Below are positions 26,255 through 34,515 of a DNA stretch of 60,187 nucleotides, piece after piece. The notes under the pieces were generated by a model that saw nothing but the letters and a program-made list of their open reading frames with translations, did no database searches and was not told the DNA's origin. The stretch spans positions 1 to 60,187 of the forward strand of contig CAAGCO010000027.1 in NCBI GenBank assembly GCA_900768345.1, read 5' to 3'. Positions within the stretch are counted from its first letter, which is position 1, and each line of letters starts with the position of its first letter. The translations under genes and the position numbers were made by a program. This DNA comes from Bacilli bacterium (lineage in GTDB: Bacteria > Bacillota_I > Bacilli_A > RF39 > UBA660).

Positions 26255-26263
26255 TGTTATAAT
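26255..26263 (+). promoter_or_regulatory. extended -10 promoter of the pseudopilin gene
   Basis: TGTTATAAT, TATAAT at 26258-26263, about 37 bp before the ATG. Confidence 0.5.
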
Positions 26264-26299
26264 TTAGAAAATAGAGATAGGGTAGATGTAGAGGTGTTT

Positions 26300-28117
26300 A
26301 TGAAAAAGAGAAATGGTTTTACATTAATAGAATTACTTGCAGTAATCGCTGTAATTGCGATATTAACAATAATTGCTGTACCTAATGTCTTAAAACTTTA
26401 TAAAGAGTCAAAGAAGAATACATTTATTGCTGAAGTAAGAAAGACAGCAAAATCTGCACAATTAGAGTATGCAGAAGGTACAAGAGACATGTTTGACTGT
26501 AACGAAGATGTTGCTGGTCAAAAGTATAAAGAATGCACTGGTACAGTAGATGAAGATGAAGTAACAATAACTGCTTTAGGTAATGGGGCATTCAGTAATT
26601 TCTTAATGGTAGATGTAACTTCAGAACCAGATTCTGGTATATTTATAGATTTGGATGAATTAAATTTAATTGAAATAGAAAAATTAGTTTCTTTTAAAGA
26701 ATCATTGATAAAAGACAATGCAATCAACCCAATATTTAGAAGCGTAGAAGGAAAAGAAATAGTTGAAACGATATTAGAAATAGAATTAAAAAATATTGAG
26801 TCACAAGGTAAAGAAAGACCAGAGATAACTGATGAGATTCAACAAAGAATCAATGAAATGACTGAATTAATTGATAAAATGAGAAATAACAATATTATTG
26901 TAGATAACAAAATGAGACAAAAAGAACAAATAGTTATTGATAAAGAATCTGATATTTCTTACTCAAATGGAACACTAAAAAATAATTTACTTGCATTCAG
27001 TTCTACAAACGAAGATAAATTAAAAATAAATTCAAAGTCAAGTAGAATTCAAGTACAAAATAATCAAATAAAAAAATTATCTACTAAAGATAATAATTTA
27101 ATAGCAGCAATGCAGAAACCTAGTTACGCAAACCTACTTGTATATGAATTAAATGTTGATAGTAAAATGCTTGGAACATATGAAATTATTAAATCCGACT
27201 TTACAACAGGTGCTATATTAAAAGAATCAGACTTGAAAAATATATTTGAAAGTGGAGAATTTGCACCATCAATGTTATATGAAGGACAAACAATAGACTT
27301 AACAGCGGCAGAAAAAGTATACTTTATAGTAACGACTGAATATGGTGAAGAATATGAAGGATTTACTATTGAAAAAACGGATAGTATAAATAACTTACAA
27401 TTAATAGGAAAATCATCTGTAGAATTAAATATTAATGACATAAAATCATATGTTGATGATGGAATAAAAAATAAAAAAGCAAAGTTAACTAATGAAGGAG
27501 ATTTCTATAGTTATAATAATATAAGACAAAGAGAAGGAAATTTCACTTATAATTATGTTGTTAAAACAAATGATGGAGTAAAAATATTAAAAAGAAAAGT
27601 AAATGTATACGCTGATACACCACTTGATTGCTTTGATTTCTATTTGAGATCTTATGATAATAGTTATGACATTAGAAAATACTATGAATACGAAAAAAAT
27701 GATAAAACTCAAAAGGCGTGTCCTAAAAGAGTATATATTCCAAACCAATATAACAATTATGATATAACAAGTATTAACTATGAGGCTTTTAAAGATATGG
27801 GAATATTATCAGTTAGACTACCAGAAAAATTAAAAACAATTGACTATTATGCTTTTTCTAATAACTTTATTGAAACACTTACAATTCCAAAGACAGTAAC
27901 AAGAATTGAAGGATTTGCATTTCTATATAATAACATTAAATACATAGAATATAATGGTTCAAGTAAATTTTGTAATCAAAGCATAGGTCCACAAAGATAT
28001 AATAAAATAATTTCCTTTGAAGGTATGGGTTACAGTGAATTTTGGTATAGAAATATATATACAGGAAAAACATCAAAATCATTCTTAAAGTCATGTACTT
28101 TAAGACCGCCAGAGTAA
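26300..28117 (+). CDS. pseudopilin-like protein with C-terminal leucine-rich (BspA) repeats
   Basis: 605 aa. It starts with a type IV prepilin leader and helix: KKRNGFTLIELLAVIAVIAI, the prepilin peptidase site lying between G and F, with Glu5 of the mature form present. The next 350 residues are a charged, helical-to-beta region of unknown fold. The end (about 480-590) has LRR_5/BspA-type repeats such as ITSINYEAFKDMGILSVRLP, LKTIDYYAFSNN and VTRIEGFAFLYNNIKYIEY. This would be an exported surface or pseudopilus-linked protein; no pilus assembly genes are nearby. AGAGG before the ATG at 26300 makes it a better start than the in-frame GTG at 26294. Confidence 0.85.
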   Translation: MKKRNGFTLIELLAVIAVIAILTIIAVPNVLKLYKESKKNTFIAEVRKTAKSAQLEYAEGTRDMFDCNEDVAGQKYKECTGTVDEDEVTITALGNGAFSNFLMVDVTSEPDSGIFIDLDELNLIEIEKLVSFKESLIKDNAINPIFRSVEGKEIVETILEIELKNIESQGKERPEITDEIQQRINEMTELIDKMRNNNIIVDNKMRQKEQIVIDKESDISYSNGTLKNNLLAFSSTNEDKLKINSKSSRIQVQNNQIKKLSTKDNNLIAAMQKPSYANLLVYELNVDSKMLGTYEIIKSDFTTGAILKESDLKNIFESGEFAPSMLYEGQTIDLTAAEKVYFIVTTEYGEEYEGFTIEKTDSINNLQLIGKSSVELNINDIKSYVDDGIKNKKAKLTNEGDFYSYNNIRQREGNFTYNYVVKTNDGVKILKRKVNVYADTPLDCFDFYLRSYDNSYDIRKYYEYEKNDKTQKACPKRVYIPNQYNNYDITSINYEAFKDMGILSVRLPEKLKTIDYYAFSNNFIETLTIPKTVTRIEGFAFLYNNIKYIEYNGSSKFCNQSIGPQRYNKIISFEGMGYSEFWYRNIYTGKTSKSFLKSCTLRPPE

Positions 28118-28140
28118 AACACGAATTTTCGTGTTTTTAT
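28117..28140 (+). terminator. terminator of the pseudopilin gene
   Basis: Stem AAACACGA/TCGTGTTT with a 4-nt loop, followed by T-rich sequence. Confidence 0.8.
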
Positions 28141-28182
28141 TTTGTAATTTAATTCTTAATGAATAATTATATTTTTAAAACA

Positions 28183-28188
28183 TATAAT
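28183..28188 (+). promoter_or_regulatory. -10 element just before a start codon (possible leaderless mRNA)
   Basis: TATAAT ends 8 nt before the ATG at 28196. No Shine-Dalgarno sequence; a second TATAAT (28192-28197) overlaps the ATG. Confidence 0.4.
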
Positions 28189-28195
28189 TAGTATA

Positions 28196-28624
28196 ATGAT
28201 AGAAAAGATAAAAGAAAAAATAATAGCAATTATAAGTAGTAGTAAAGATTATACAGATACATTTTCGCTCGAAGAGATAGAATCAGGAAAAGCATTAAGT
28301 ATAGTTTCTTATCTAATACCAATAATTCCATTTATATTATCTAAAAAGAATAATTATATAAGATTTCATACAATAAATGGTATGAACATTTTTTTCACAT
28401 ATTTAATATTTTTAATTATTAAAAGAACATTATCATATATTTTTGGAACACCATGTGATTTGGTAAGTGGCTTAAAATGTATAATTTTACCAATCAGTCT
28501 AAGAATGTTTTTTGCATTAGCAAATATGATATTTAGTTTTATTGTTTTATATGGATTATTAAATGTATGCAATAACAAAGCTAAAGAGATACCTATCATA
28601 AGTAAAATAAAATTGTTCAAATAG
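28196..28624 (+). CDS. DUF4870/Tic20-like membrane protein
   Basis: 142 aa with about three or four hydrophobic segments. The segment SYLIPIIPFILSKKNNYIRF followed by HTINGMNIFFTYLI is the typical loop-helix signature of small DUF4870-type proteins, then RMFFALANMIFSFIVLYGLL. An N-terminal 30-residue cytoplasmic part precedes the helices. Function of the family is not established. Start codon lies directly behind a -10 element without a ribosome site. Confidence 0.7.
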   Translation: MIEKIKEKIIAIISSSKDYTDTFSLEEIESGKALSIVSYLIPIIPFILSKKNNYIRFHTINGMNIFFTYLIFLIIKRTLSYIFGTPCDLVSGLKCIILPISLRMFFALANMIFSFIVLYGLLNVCNNKAKEIPIISKIKLFK

Positions 28625-28641
28625 ACAAAAATTATAATTTA

Positions 28642-28650
28642 TGTTAAAAT
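28642..28650 (+). promoter_or_regulatory. promoter of the zincin-like gene
   Basis: TGTTAAAAT (TAAAAT 28645-28650); another TATAAT is at 28633-28638. AAAGGG before the ATG at 28672. Confidence 0.4.
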
Positions 28651-28671
28651 AAGGCCCATTAAAGGGTAATT

Positions 28672-30282
28672 ATGGATAAAGCAGAAAAAATAAATATTGG
28701 AAAAATTGTTTTAGATGAAGAAACAAATAAAAAATTTTTAGATTTCGATAACAATCGAGATACGTTTTATTCTGGAAATAAAGAAGATTATTTTTGCAAG
28801 ATTTATGATTACACAAGAAAGTTAGTTTATAAATCAAGAAACGCTGGTGAAATGGTTTTAAACAAAACATTTGTATCTAACATTATAAGAATATTAGAAT
28901 CAGATATTTTAGTTATTAACAAGGCTAAAGAACTTGGATATTTAGAATTATTACATTACTTAATAATATATCAAGACATTATTAACATAATTAAATTAAA
29001 TGATTATTGGCCATATACAGAAGAAGACTCAAACGTAAGAAAAGAAGCTGTAGAACTTTTAGAACAACAAAATAAAGAAATAGATGAATTCTTAAAATCA
29101 ATTGAATATGATGACAGGATAAAAGAGTTATTAGACCAATTTAAGGAATATGTAACCTATAAAGGTGAACTACCTGATAATATATTTTTTGATTTAGATT
29201 TAATACTTACTACTGCTCATAATATACCTAAAGAATACGTTGATTTATATATAAAGAATATAACACGCTACAATAAATCACCATCGATAGAATCATTCAG
29301 AAATGTCATCACAAGTTTAATAAGTAACTATGCTAAAGAACATGGAACTTATTGCTATACAGAAATATGTAAGTTAGAGTTTGGCACTTTAGGTAGCTAT
29401 GATAATCATGTTATTTCTATTTCATCATCAAGCTTTAATATTTATTTTTTAGGACAATTATCAAAAAAAATAGATTTGTTTGACACGATATTTCATGAGT
29501 TAACTCATCTATTACAAGATAGAGTGTATAGATCGGATTTTCTTACATATGAATACATATTAATGCTTAAAGATTACTTACTAACAAGTACAATGGAAGA
29601 ATCATATACAAAGAAAAATTATATGAGTTTAACAACTGAAGTAGATGCAAGAAAAAATGGACATATTGAAACAGATAATTATTTTCTTACATTAGGTATG
29701 ATTCCAAGAACAAATACATTTAGAAAAATAATGTTGGATAAAAAAAGAAACGGAAATGATTATAGATACTATAATGGAAATGAATATACTGTAGATACAT
29801 TATTTGATGAAAAAATATTTGAAGTTATAGAAGCACTAAAAAAAGAATATCATGTAGATATATTCAAAGAATATCCAGTTATAGGATTAATGTTTCATAA
29901 AGATGGTAGAAGAAAAACAACATTAGAATTATTAAAAGAAAGGGAATCTTCAAAAAATAAAAAAATCGTATCTCAAATAGATGAAATTCTAGTAAGAAGA
30001 AAACTATCTAAAGAAAATATTTTAAAAGACTTAGAAGAACTTATATTAGATGATACATTATCTATTGATAAAACAGAATATATTAGAAGACTTAACATGT
30101 TATTAACAACAAAAGAAAGAAAAAAATTATTAATAAAATTAAAATCAATTTGTTTAACGTTAAGAGATTTAGGAAGAAGTTTCTTAGTATTCTTAGCAGA
30201 ATTAGAAGATATAGAAACAAGGATTAATGATGAAAGAATAGATATGATATTATCAAAAAAAGAAAAGAAACCAAAAAATTGA
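28672..30282 (+). CDS. intracellular zincin-like protein of unknown function
   Basis: 536 aa without signal peptide or membrane segment. FDTIFHELTHLLQDRVY (about residue 268) carries HExxH, and TTEVDARKNGH lies about 55 residues later, a plausible third zinc ligand (gluzincin pattern). The N-terminal 250 residues and C-terminal 120 residues are helical and Lys/Glu-rich; the tail has possible coiled coil. It could be a cytoplasmic peptidase, but no family name comes to mind. A second HExxH protein without export signal is at 53228. Confidence 0.7.
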   Translation: MDKAEKINIGKIVLDEETNKKFLDFDNNRDTFYSGNKEDYFCKIYDYTRKLVYKSRNAGEMVLNKTFVSNIIRILESDILVINKAKELGYLELLHYLIIYQDIINIIKLNDYWPYTEEDSNVRKEAVELLEQQNKEIDEFLKSIEYDDRIKELLDQFKEYVTYKGELPDNIFFDLDLILTTAHNIPKEYVDLYIKNITRYNKSPSIESFRNVITSLISNYAKEHGTYCYTEICKLEFGTLGSYDNHVISISSSSFNIYFLGQLSKKIDLFDTIFHELTHLLQDRVYRSDFLTYEYILMLKDYLLTSTMEESYTKKNYMSLTTEVDARKNGHIETDNYFLTLGMIPRTNTFRKIMLDKKRNGNDYRYYNGNEYTVDTLFDEKIFEVIEALKKEYHVDIFKEYPVIGLMFHKDGRRKTTLELLKERESSKNKKIVSQIDEILVRRKLSKENILKDLEELILDDTLSIDKTEYIRRLNMLLTTKERKKLLIKLKSICLTLRDLGRSFLVFLAELEDIETRINDERIDMILSKKEKKPKN

Positions 30283-30307
30283 CAAAATATAATAAATAGT
30301 ATATAAT
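30279..30307 (+). promoter_or_regulatory. consensus promoter of the structured RNA
   Basis: TTGACA (30279-30284), 17-bp spacer, TATAAT (30302-30307): both hexamers match consensus exactly, the only such pair I noticed in the window. The -35 overlaps the stop codon region of the previous gene. Confidence 0.75.
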
Positions 30308-30312
30308 CAAGA

Positions 30313-30424
30313 GCAAGTGAGGGGATATAAGATATATTCACATTGAGCTATCCCGGGGAAACCTACACGAACTTTTATAAAGTACGGAGTCGCTGTTAAG
30401 TAGTGGATTTCGTGCTTTTTTTAA
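30313..30424 (+). ncRNA. probable structured RNA of about 110 nt (or leader element), class unknown
   Basis: Between the consensus promoter and a T-run lies non-coding sequence unlike its AT-rich surroundings (more G and C). GGGATA (30322-30327) can pair with TATCCC (30349-30354), and CACGAA (30366-30371) with TTCGTG just before TTTTTTT, a terminator-like end. An alternative closing pair AGCA (near 30312)/TGCT competes with the last stem. It lacks the SRP GGAAG loop motif, a recognisable 6S or riboswitch core. It could be an abundant small RNA or a leader controlling the gene at 30466. Confidence 0.55.
30366..30422 (+). terminator. terminator-like 3' end of the structured RNA
   Basis: CACGAA/TTCGTG closing stem with a 37-nt internal part, then seven or more T. 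Confidence 0.55.
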
Positions 30425-30465
30425 TTCTTTACGTTATCCATCTATTAGAAAGGAGGGAATATTAT

Positions 30466-31020
30466 ATGGTAGGAGCATCAAGAATGCCAGACTTTTTTGC
30501 CATGGGAACTATTGAATCTGAGTTATTAACAGAAGTCCAAAAAAGACTTAAATATAAAAATGGAAACATTAGTGAAATGTCAAAAAGTGAACAATTAAAA
30601 ATGGAAACACTAGACTTATTAGAAAGTCTTGGTTATCCAATGGATGAATTTGGAACATATTTATATAAAGATGTAATTATGTCTATTAGAGAGCAAATTG
30701 GTGTAGTTGAAACAAGAGAAGATGTTATTGAAGCTTCAGCAGTTTTAGAAGAAGCTAAATCAGCATTCTCACAACTATACTTCAATTTAGCAAGAAATGA
30801 AAGAGATATCGGAGTAAAAGAATATCATAGAATTCTATCTAGATCATTATCAAAGATTGATTATAAAAAGGCATCACCAGAACTATTATACAAAGTATAT
30901 GGTAATTTCCCTTTTGAGATGGACTATGGCGAAAATGCCTTTGCTCTAGCAAACTTTTTAAATAGACAAGTAGATAAACCTTTATGTAGAAAACTAACAA
31001 ATTCACCTAGTATTTATTAA
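30466..31020 (+). CDS. unknown protein downstream of the structured RNA
   Basis: 184 aa, soluble and helical. AAAGGAGGGA before the ATG at 30466 decides the start; an in-frame GTG at 30403 lies inside the RNA terminator and is rejected. The segment LLESLGYPMDEFGTYLYKDV loosely recalls the C-terminal domain of Spo0A (GVPAHIKGYEYLREAI), but the similarity is weak and I do not assign it. PFEMDYGENAFALANFLN occurs near the C-terminus. Expression may depend on reading through the upstream terminator. Confidence 0.7.
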   Translation: MVGASRMPDFFAMGTIESELLTEVQKRLKYKNGNISEMSKSEQLKMETLDLLESLGYPMDEFGTYLYKDVIMSIREQIGVVETREDVIEASAVLEEAKSAFSQLYFNLARNERDIGVKEYHRILSRSLSKIDYKKASPELLYKVYGNFPFEMDYGENAFALANFLNRQVDKPLCRKLTNSPSIY

Positions 31021-31036
31021 GATTAGGTGATACTAT

Positions 31037-31066
31037 TAGAGTAACCTAGCGTTACTCTATTTTTTA
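31037..31066 (+). terminator. terminator between the 184-aa gene and the ABC operon
   Basis: Stem AGAGTAAC/GTTACTCT, loop CTAGC, then TATTTTTTAT. Confidence 0.8.
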
Positions 31067-31081
31067 TAGGAGGATGAAGTT

Positions 31082-32062
31082 ATGAGTATAATAGAAGTTA
31101 AAAACTTATCAAAAACATTCAAAGTTAAATTAAAAGAAAAAGGTTTAAAGGGAAGTATTAAGTCAATATTTAAACCTAAGTATAAAACTATTAAAGCTGT
31201 TAAGAATATAAGTTTCAATATAGAAAAGGGTGAAGTTATAGCATTTATAGGACCAAATGGAGCAGGTAAAAGTACAACCATCAAGATGCTAACAGGAATA
31301 CTTTATAAAGATAAAGGAACTATTAATATAGATGGTTTAGATCCAGAAAAAGATAGAAAGAAACTAGCACATGAAATAGGTACTGTATTTGGTCAAAAAG
31401 AACAACTATGGATGCACCTAACTCCATATGATAACTTTAAATTTTTCGGAGCAATTTACGATATACCAGAATCAGTAGTTGAAAAGAAAATAGAAGAATT
31501 TAAAGTATTATTTGAACTAGATGATTTTATAAACACACCAGTACGCAATCTAAGTTTAGGTCAAAGAATACGTTGTGAGATAGTAGCATCACTAATACAT
31601 GAACCAAAAATATTATTCTTAGATGAACCAACTATTGGTCTAGACCCAGTAGTAAAAGAAAATATTCGTACACTTATTAAAAGAATGAACAAAGAATATA
31701 AAACAACAATATTCTTAACAAGTCATGATGTATCAGATATAGAAAAACTATGTAAAAGAGTTATCATAATAAATAATGGTACTTTAGTATTAGATGATTC
31801 AATGGAAAACTTAAAATACCATTATCTACATAAAAAGATATTAGAAGCTAAAATGAAAGAAAAAGTAAATCTAAATGATGAAGAAGGTATAACTATATTA
31901 AAAGATAAAGGATATAACCTAAAGATAGAAGTAGATACTAGTAAACGTAGTATAAGTGATGCTATAAAATTATTAAATCCAGATAACATAATAGATATTA
32001 ATATATCAAATACGCCTCTTGAAGATATAATAAGCGAAATATATAAAAAAGAGGAAAAATAA
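31082..32062 (+). CDS. ABC transporter ATP-binding protein (COG4586-type)
   Basis: 326-aa ATPase. Walker A GPNGAGKST near residue 59, Q-loop VFGQKEQ, signature LSLGQRIRCE near 158, Walker B KILFLDEPTIGLDP near 176 and the H-loop TSHDVSD. The N-terminal insert LKEKGLKGSIKSIFKPKYKT between strand 1 and the Walker A is typical of COG4586, which pairs with two ABC-2 permeases as here. Drives export (substrate unknown). Overlaps the next gene by one base. Confidence 0.92.
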   Translation: MSIIEVKNLSKTFKVKLKEKGLKGSIKSIFKPKYKTIKAVKNISFNIEKGEVIAFIGPNGAGKSTTIKMLTGILYKDKGTINIDGLDPEKDRKKLAHEIGTVFGQKEQLWMHLTPYDNFKFFGAIYDIPESVVEKKIEEFKVLFELDDFINTPVRNLSLGQRIRCEIVASLIHEPKILFLDEPTIGLDPVVKENIRTLIKRMNKEYKTTIFLTSHDVSDIEKLCKRVIIINNGTLVLDDSMENLKYHYLHKKILEAKMKEKVNLNDEEGITILKDKGYNLKIEVDTSKRSISDAIKLLNPDNIIDINISNTPLEDIISEIYKKEEK

Positions 32063-32853
32063 TGAAAAAGTATTTATTTATATTTAAAACAGAAATAATA
32101 AATAGTTTACAATATATGTTTAACTTATTATCAGGCTTTATAGCATACATAATAATGATATATGTATTTTTATGCTTATGGAAATATATGTATAGTGACC
32201 CATCATCTCTTATAAATGGTTATAACCTAAATCAAATGATATGGTATATAATCATTACTGAAATATTATGGATGAGTCTAGGTGGTAAAAAAATATGTCG
32301 TAAGATAACTAATGATGTAAAAAATGGTAACATCGCATATAACATAAATAAACCATATAACTATATCTTATATAATCTATCTAGCAATTTAGGAAGTATA
32401 TTCATAAAATTTATAGTATTTACAGTACTAGCTATGATATTAGGATTTATATTTTTAGGAACATTTCCTAAGTTAAATATATTATCTATTTTAGCAGTAC
32501 TACTTACAAGCATTTTAGCAACTACAATAAGTATATTAATAATGATAGGTATAGGTTTATTCTCATTCTTAATAGAAGACTCAACACCATTATACTGGGT
32601 ATATAGTAAATTTATATTAGTCTTAGGAACAATATTTCCAATAGAATTCTTTAGTGGAATATTAAGAACAATATTAAAATATAGTCCAATATATGTTGTA
32701 TCTTATGGACCAGCTAAATTATTTGTAAACTTTAGTACAAGTGAATTTATAGCAATAATTATTTCACAATTAATATACTTAGTTATATCTTATTTAATAG
32801 CTACATTTATATACAAGAAAGGGGTGAAAAAACTAAATGTTAACGGAGGTTAA
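32062..32853 (+). CDS. ABC-2 type permease, first subunit
   Basis: 263 aa with six predicted membrane segments and no large soluble domain. Reads like the COG4587 partner: N-terminal IFKTEIINSLQYMFNLLSGF, cytoplasmic ICRKITNDVKNGNIAYNINKP (the coupling region seen in these permeases), and SPIYVVSYGPAKLFVNF near the end. Start shares a base with the ATPase stop; its end overlaps the next gene by 17 bp. Confidence 0.85.
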   Translation: MKKYLFIFKTEIINSLQYMFNLLSGFIAYIIMIYVFLCLWKYMYSDPSSLINGYNLNQMIWYIIITEILWMSLGGKKICRKITNDVKNGNIAYNINKPYNYILYNLSSNLGSIFIKFIVFTVLAMILGFIFLGTFPKLNILSILAVLLTSILATTISILIMIGIGLFSFLIEDSTPLYWVYSKFILVLGTIFPIEFFSGILRTILKYSPIYVVSYGPAKLFVNFSTSEFIAIIISQLIYLVISYLIATFIYKKGVKKLNVNGG

Positions 32854-33631
32854 AAATCAATTAAAAGTAAATTATTTATCTATAAAGTATGGTCTTATGA
32901 GAGAAATGGTAAATAAGTTTTCATTCTTAGCAAACATAATCTTTATGATTATAAATAACTCATGTTTTATCATACAATGGATAGTACTTTATTCATTAAA
33001 AGATAATATTGGTGGATATACTTTTAAACAAATGTTACTACTTTGGGGAATCGCAGCAAGTACCTTCGGAGTGTCAAGATTCTTCTTTAAGAAAGCATTT
33101 AGTTTATCAGAAACAATAAATACTGGTAAATTAGATGCATTCTTAGTACAACCTAAAAATGTATTATTAAGTGCAATAACTACTGACGTAGAAGTTTCAG
33201 CTATAGGAGACTTAATCTATGGATATGTAATACTTATCATATATGGAATAACTTTAAAAAACTTTTTATTGTTTACAATATTTACTATATTAGGTGGCCT
33301 AATAATAGCTTGCGTTTCAGTAATAGCAAATAGTCTATCATTTTGGTTTAACATGACAGATGTTTTAGCAGACACAATAAATAATATGATGATAACATTT
33401 GGTACATACCCCAAAGATATATTTAATGGAATAGTAAAGATAATTCTTTATACAATAGTTCCAGTTGGTATCGCAAACTATATACCAATAGACTTAATAA
33501 TAAACTTTAATATATATGGATTCTTATTAGTATTCACAGTAACAATATTTTTAGTAGTTTTATCATTCTATATATTTAACAAAGGATTAAAAAGATACTC
33601 TTCAAGTAACTTGATGAGTTCAAGAATATAA
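32837..33631 (+). CDS. ABC-2 type permease, second subunit (DUF990-like)
   Basis: 264 aa with six predicted membrane segments; resembles COG3694/DUF990 permeases (SETINTGKLDAFLVQPKNVL coupling region, MITFGTYPKDIFNG, GLKRYSSSN at the C-terminus). Forms the exporter with the two upstream genes. AACGGAGG does not precede this start; the ATG lies inside the previous gene just after AAAGGGGTG. Confidence 0.85.
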   Translation: MLTEVKNQLKVNYLSIKYGLMREMVNKFSFLANIIFMIINNSCFIIQWIVLYSLKDNIGGYTFKQMLLLWGIAASTFGVSRFFFKKAFSLSETINTGKLDAFLVQPKNVLLSAITTDVEVSAIGDLIYGYVILIIYGITLKNFLLFTIFTILGGLIIACVSVIANSLSFWFNMTDVLADTINNMMITFGTYPKDIFNGIVKIILYTIVPVGIANYIPIDLIINFNIYGFLLVFTVTIFLVVLSFYIFNKGLKRYSSSNLMSSRI

Positions 33632-33673
33632 TTAATATTAAAGATGAAAAAAGCAATATTAATGTAAAGTAAA

Positions 33674-33701
33674 GGACTAATTATGTAAATTAGTTCTTTT
33701 T
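33674..33701 (+). terminator. terminator of the ABC operon
   Basis: 9-bp stem GGACTAATT/AATTAGTTC, loop ATGTA, then TTTTT. Confidence 0.8.
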
Positions 33702-33745
33702 ATTGAAAGAAAAACTTGTATTTAATTCTAAAAAAAATATCAATA

Positions 33746-33754
33746 TGATATAAT
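33746..33754 (+). promoter_or_regulatory. extended -10 promoter of the hydrolase-murF-ddl operon
   Basis: TGATATAAT (TATAAT 33749-33754). Predicted +1 near 33761, so GAGGTG (33759-33764) starts the mRNA. Confidence 0.55.
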
Positions 33755-33773
33755 TAATGAGGTGAAAACATAT

Positions 33774-34514
33774 ATGCAAATGTTAGTTAAAGGAGTAAAT
33801 GTTAATTATACATTTTATGATAACCACAGTAATACAAGTTTAGTTTATTTGCATGGCTGGGGTCAAAACATTGAAATGATGATGCCATTAGCAAAACCTT
33901 TTATCAAGAAATATAATGTATTAATTGTCGACTTTCCAGGCTTTGGTGCTAGTGATGAACCTAAAGAAGTTTGGAGTGTTTTTGACTATGCAGAAATGGT
34001 TAATGAAATGGTTAAAAAATTAAATATGAAAAATCCTATAGTTATAGGACACTCTTTTGGTGGCAAAATTGCATTAATATATGGTTATAAGTATAAGCCT
34101 AGAAAAGTAGTTGTACTAGCAAGTCCATATAAACAAGTTATAACAAAACCAACATTAAAAATGAAATTATTAAAGCAAGCAAAAAAAATACCAGGACTTG
34201 GTAAATTAGAAAATTTTGTTAAGAAACATGTTGGTTCAACTGATTACAGAAATGCTAGCGAAATGATGAGAAAAGTATTAGTTGCTCATGTTAATACAGA
34301 TATTACTGAAGACTTAAAGAAAATTAAATGTCCAGTTTTAGGTATATGGGGAACTAATGATGCAGCTGTTGATATTGAAGACGGAAGAGAACTAGAAAAC
34401 TATATTCCAAATTATGGTTTAGTTGAATATCCGGGATGTACACACTATGCATATTTAGAAAATCTAGGCCAAACAATTAGTGTACTTAATAATTTTATAG
34501 GAAGTGAGGAGTAA
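33774..34514 (+). CDS. alpha/beta hydrolase
   Basis: 246-aa alpha/beta hydrolase. YLHGWGQN forms the oxyanion region, VIGHSFGGK holds the nucleophile Ser, GIWGTNDAAVDIED the catalytic Asp and CTHYAYLEN the catalytic His. No signal peptide. Substrate unknown. GAGGTG at 33759-33764 supports the ATG at 33774 and not the in-frame GTG at 33762, which overlaps that site. Two bp from murF, so co-transcribed with peptidoglycan-precursor genes. Confidence 0.88.
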   Translation: MQMLVKGVNVNYTFYDNHSNTSLVYLHGWGQNIEMMMPLAKPFIKKYNVLIVDFPGFGASDEPKEVWSVFDYAEMVNEMVKKLNMKNPIVIGHSFGGKIALIYGYKYKPRKVVVLASPYKQVITKPTLKMKLLKQAKKIPGLGKLENFVKKHVGSTDYRNASEMMRKVLVAHVNTDITEDLKKIKCPVLGIWGTNDAAVDIEDGRELENYIPNYGLVEYPGCTHYAYLENLGQTISVLNNFIGSEE

Positions 34515-34515
34515 T

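Noticed and set aside
30403..30465. Upstream GTG start for the 184-aa gene
   Set aside because: It lies inside the RNA terminator; ATG 30466 has a strong AAAGGAGGGA site.
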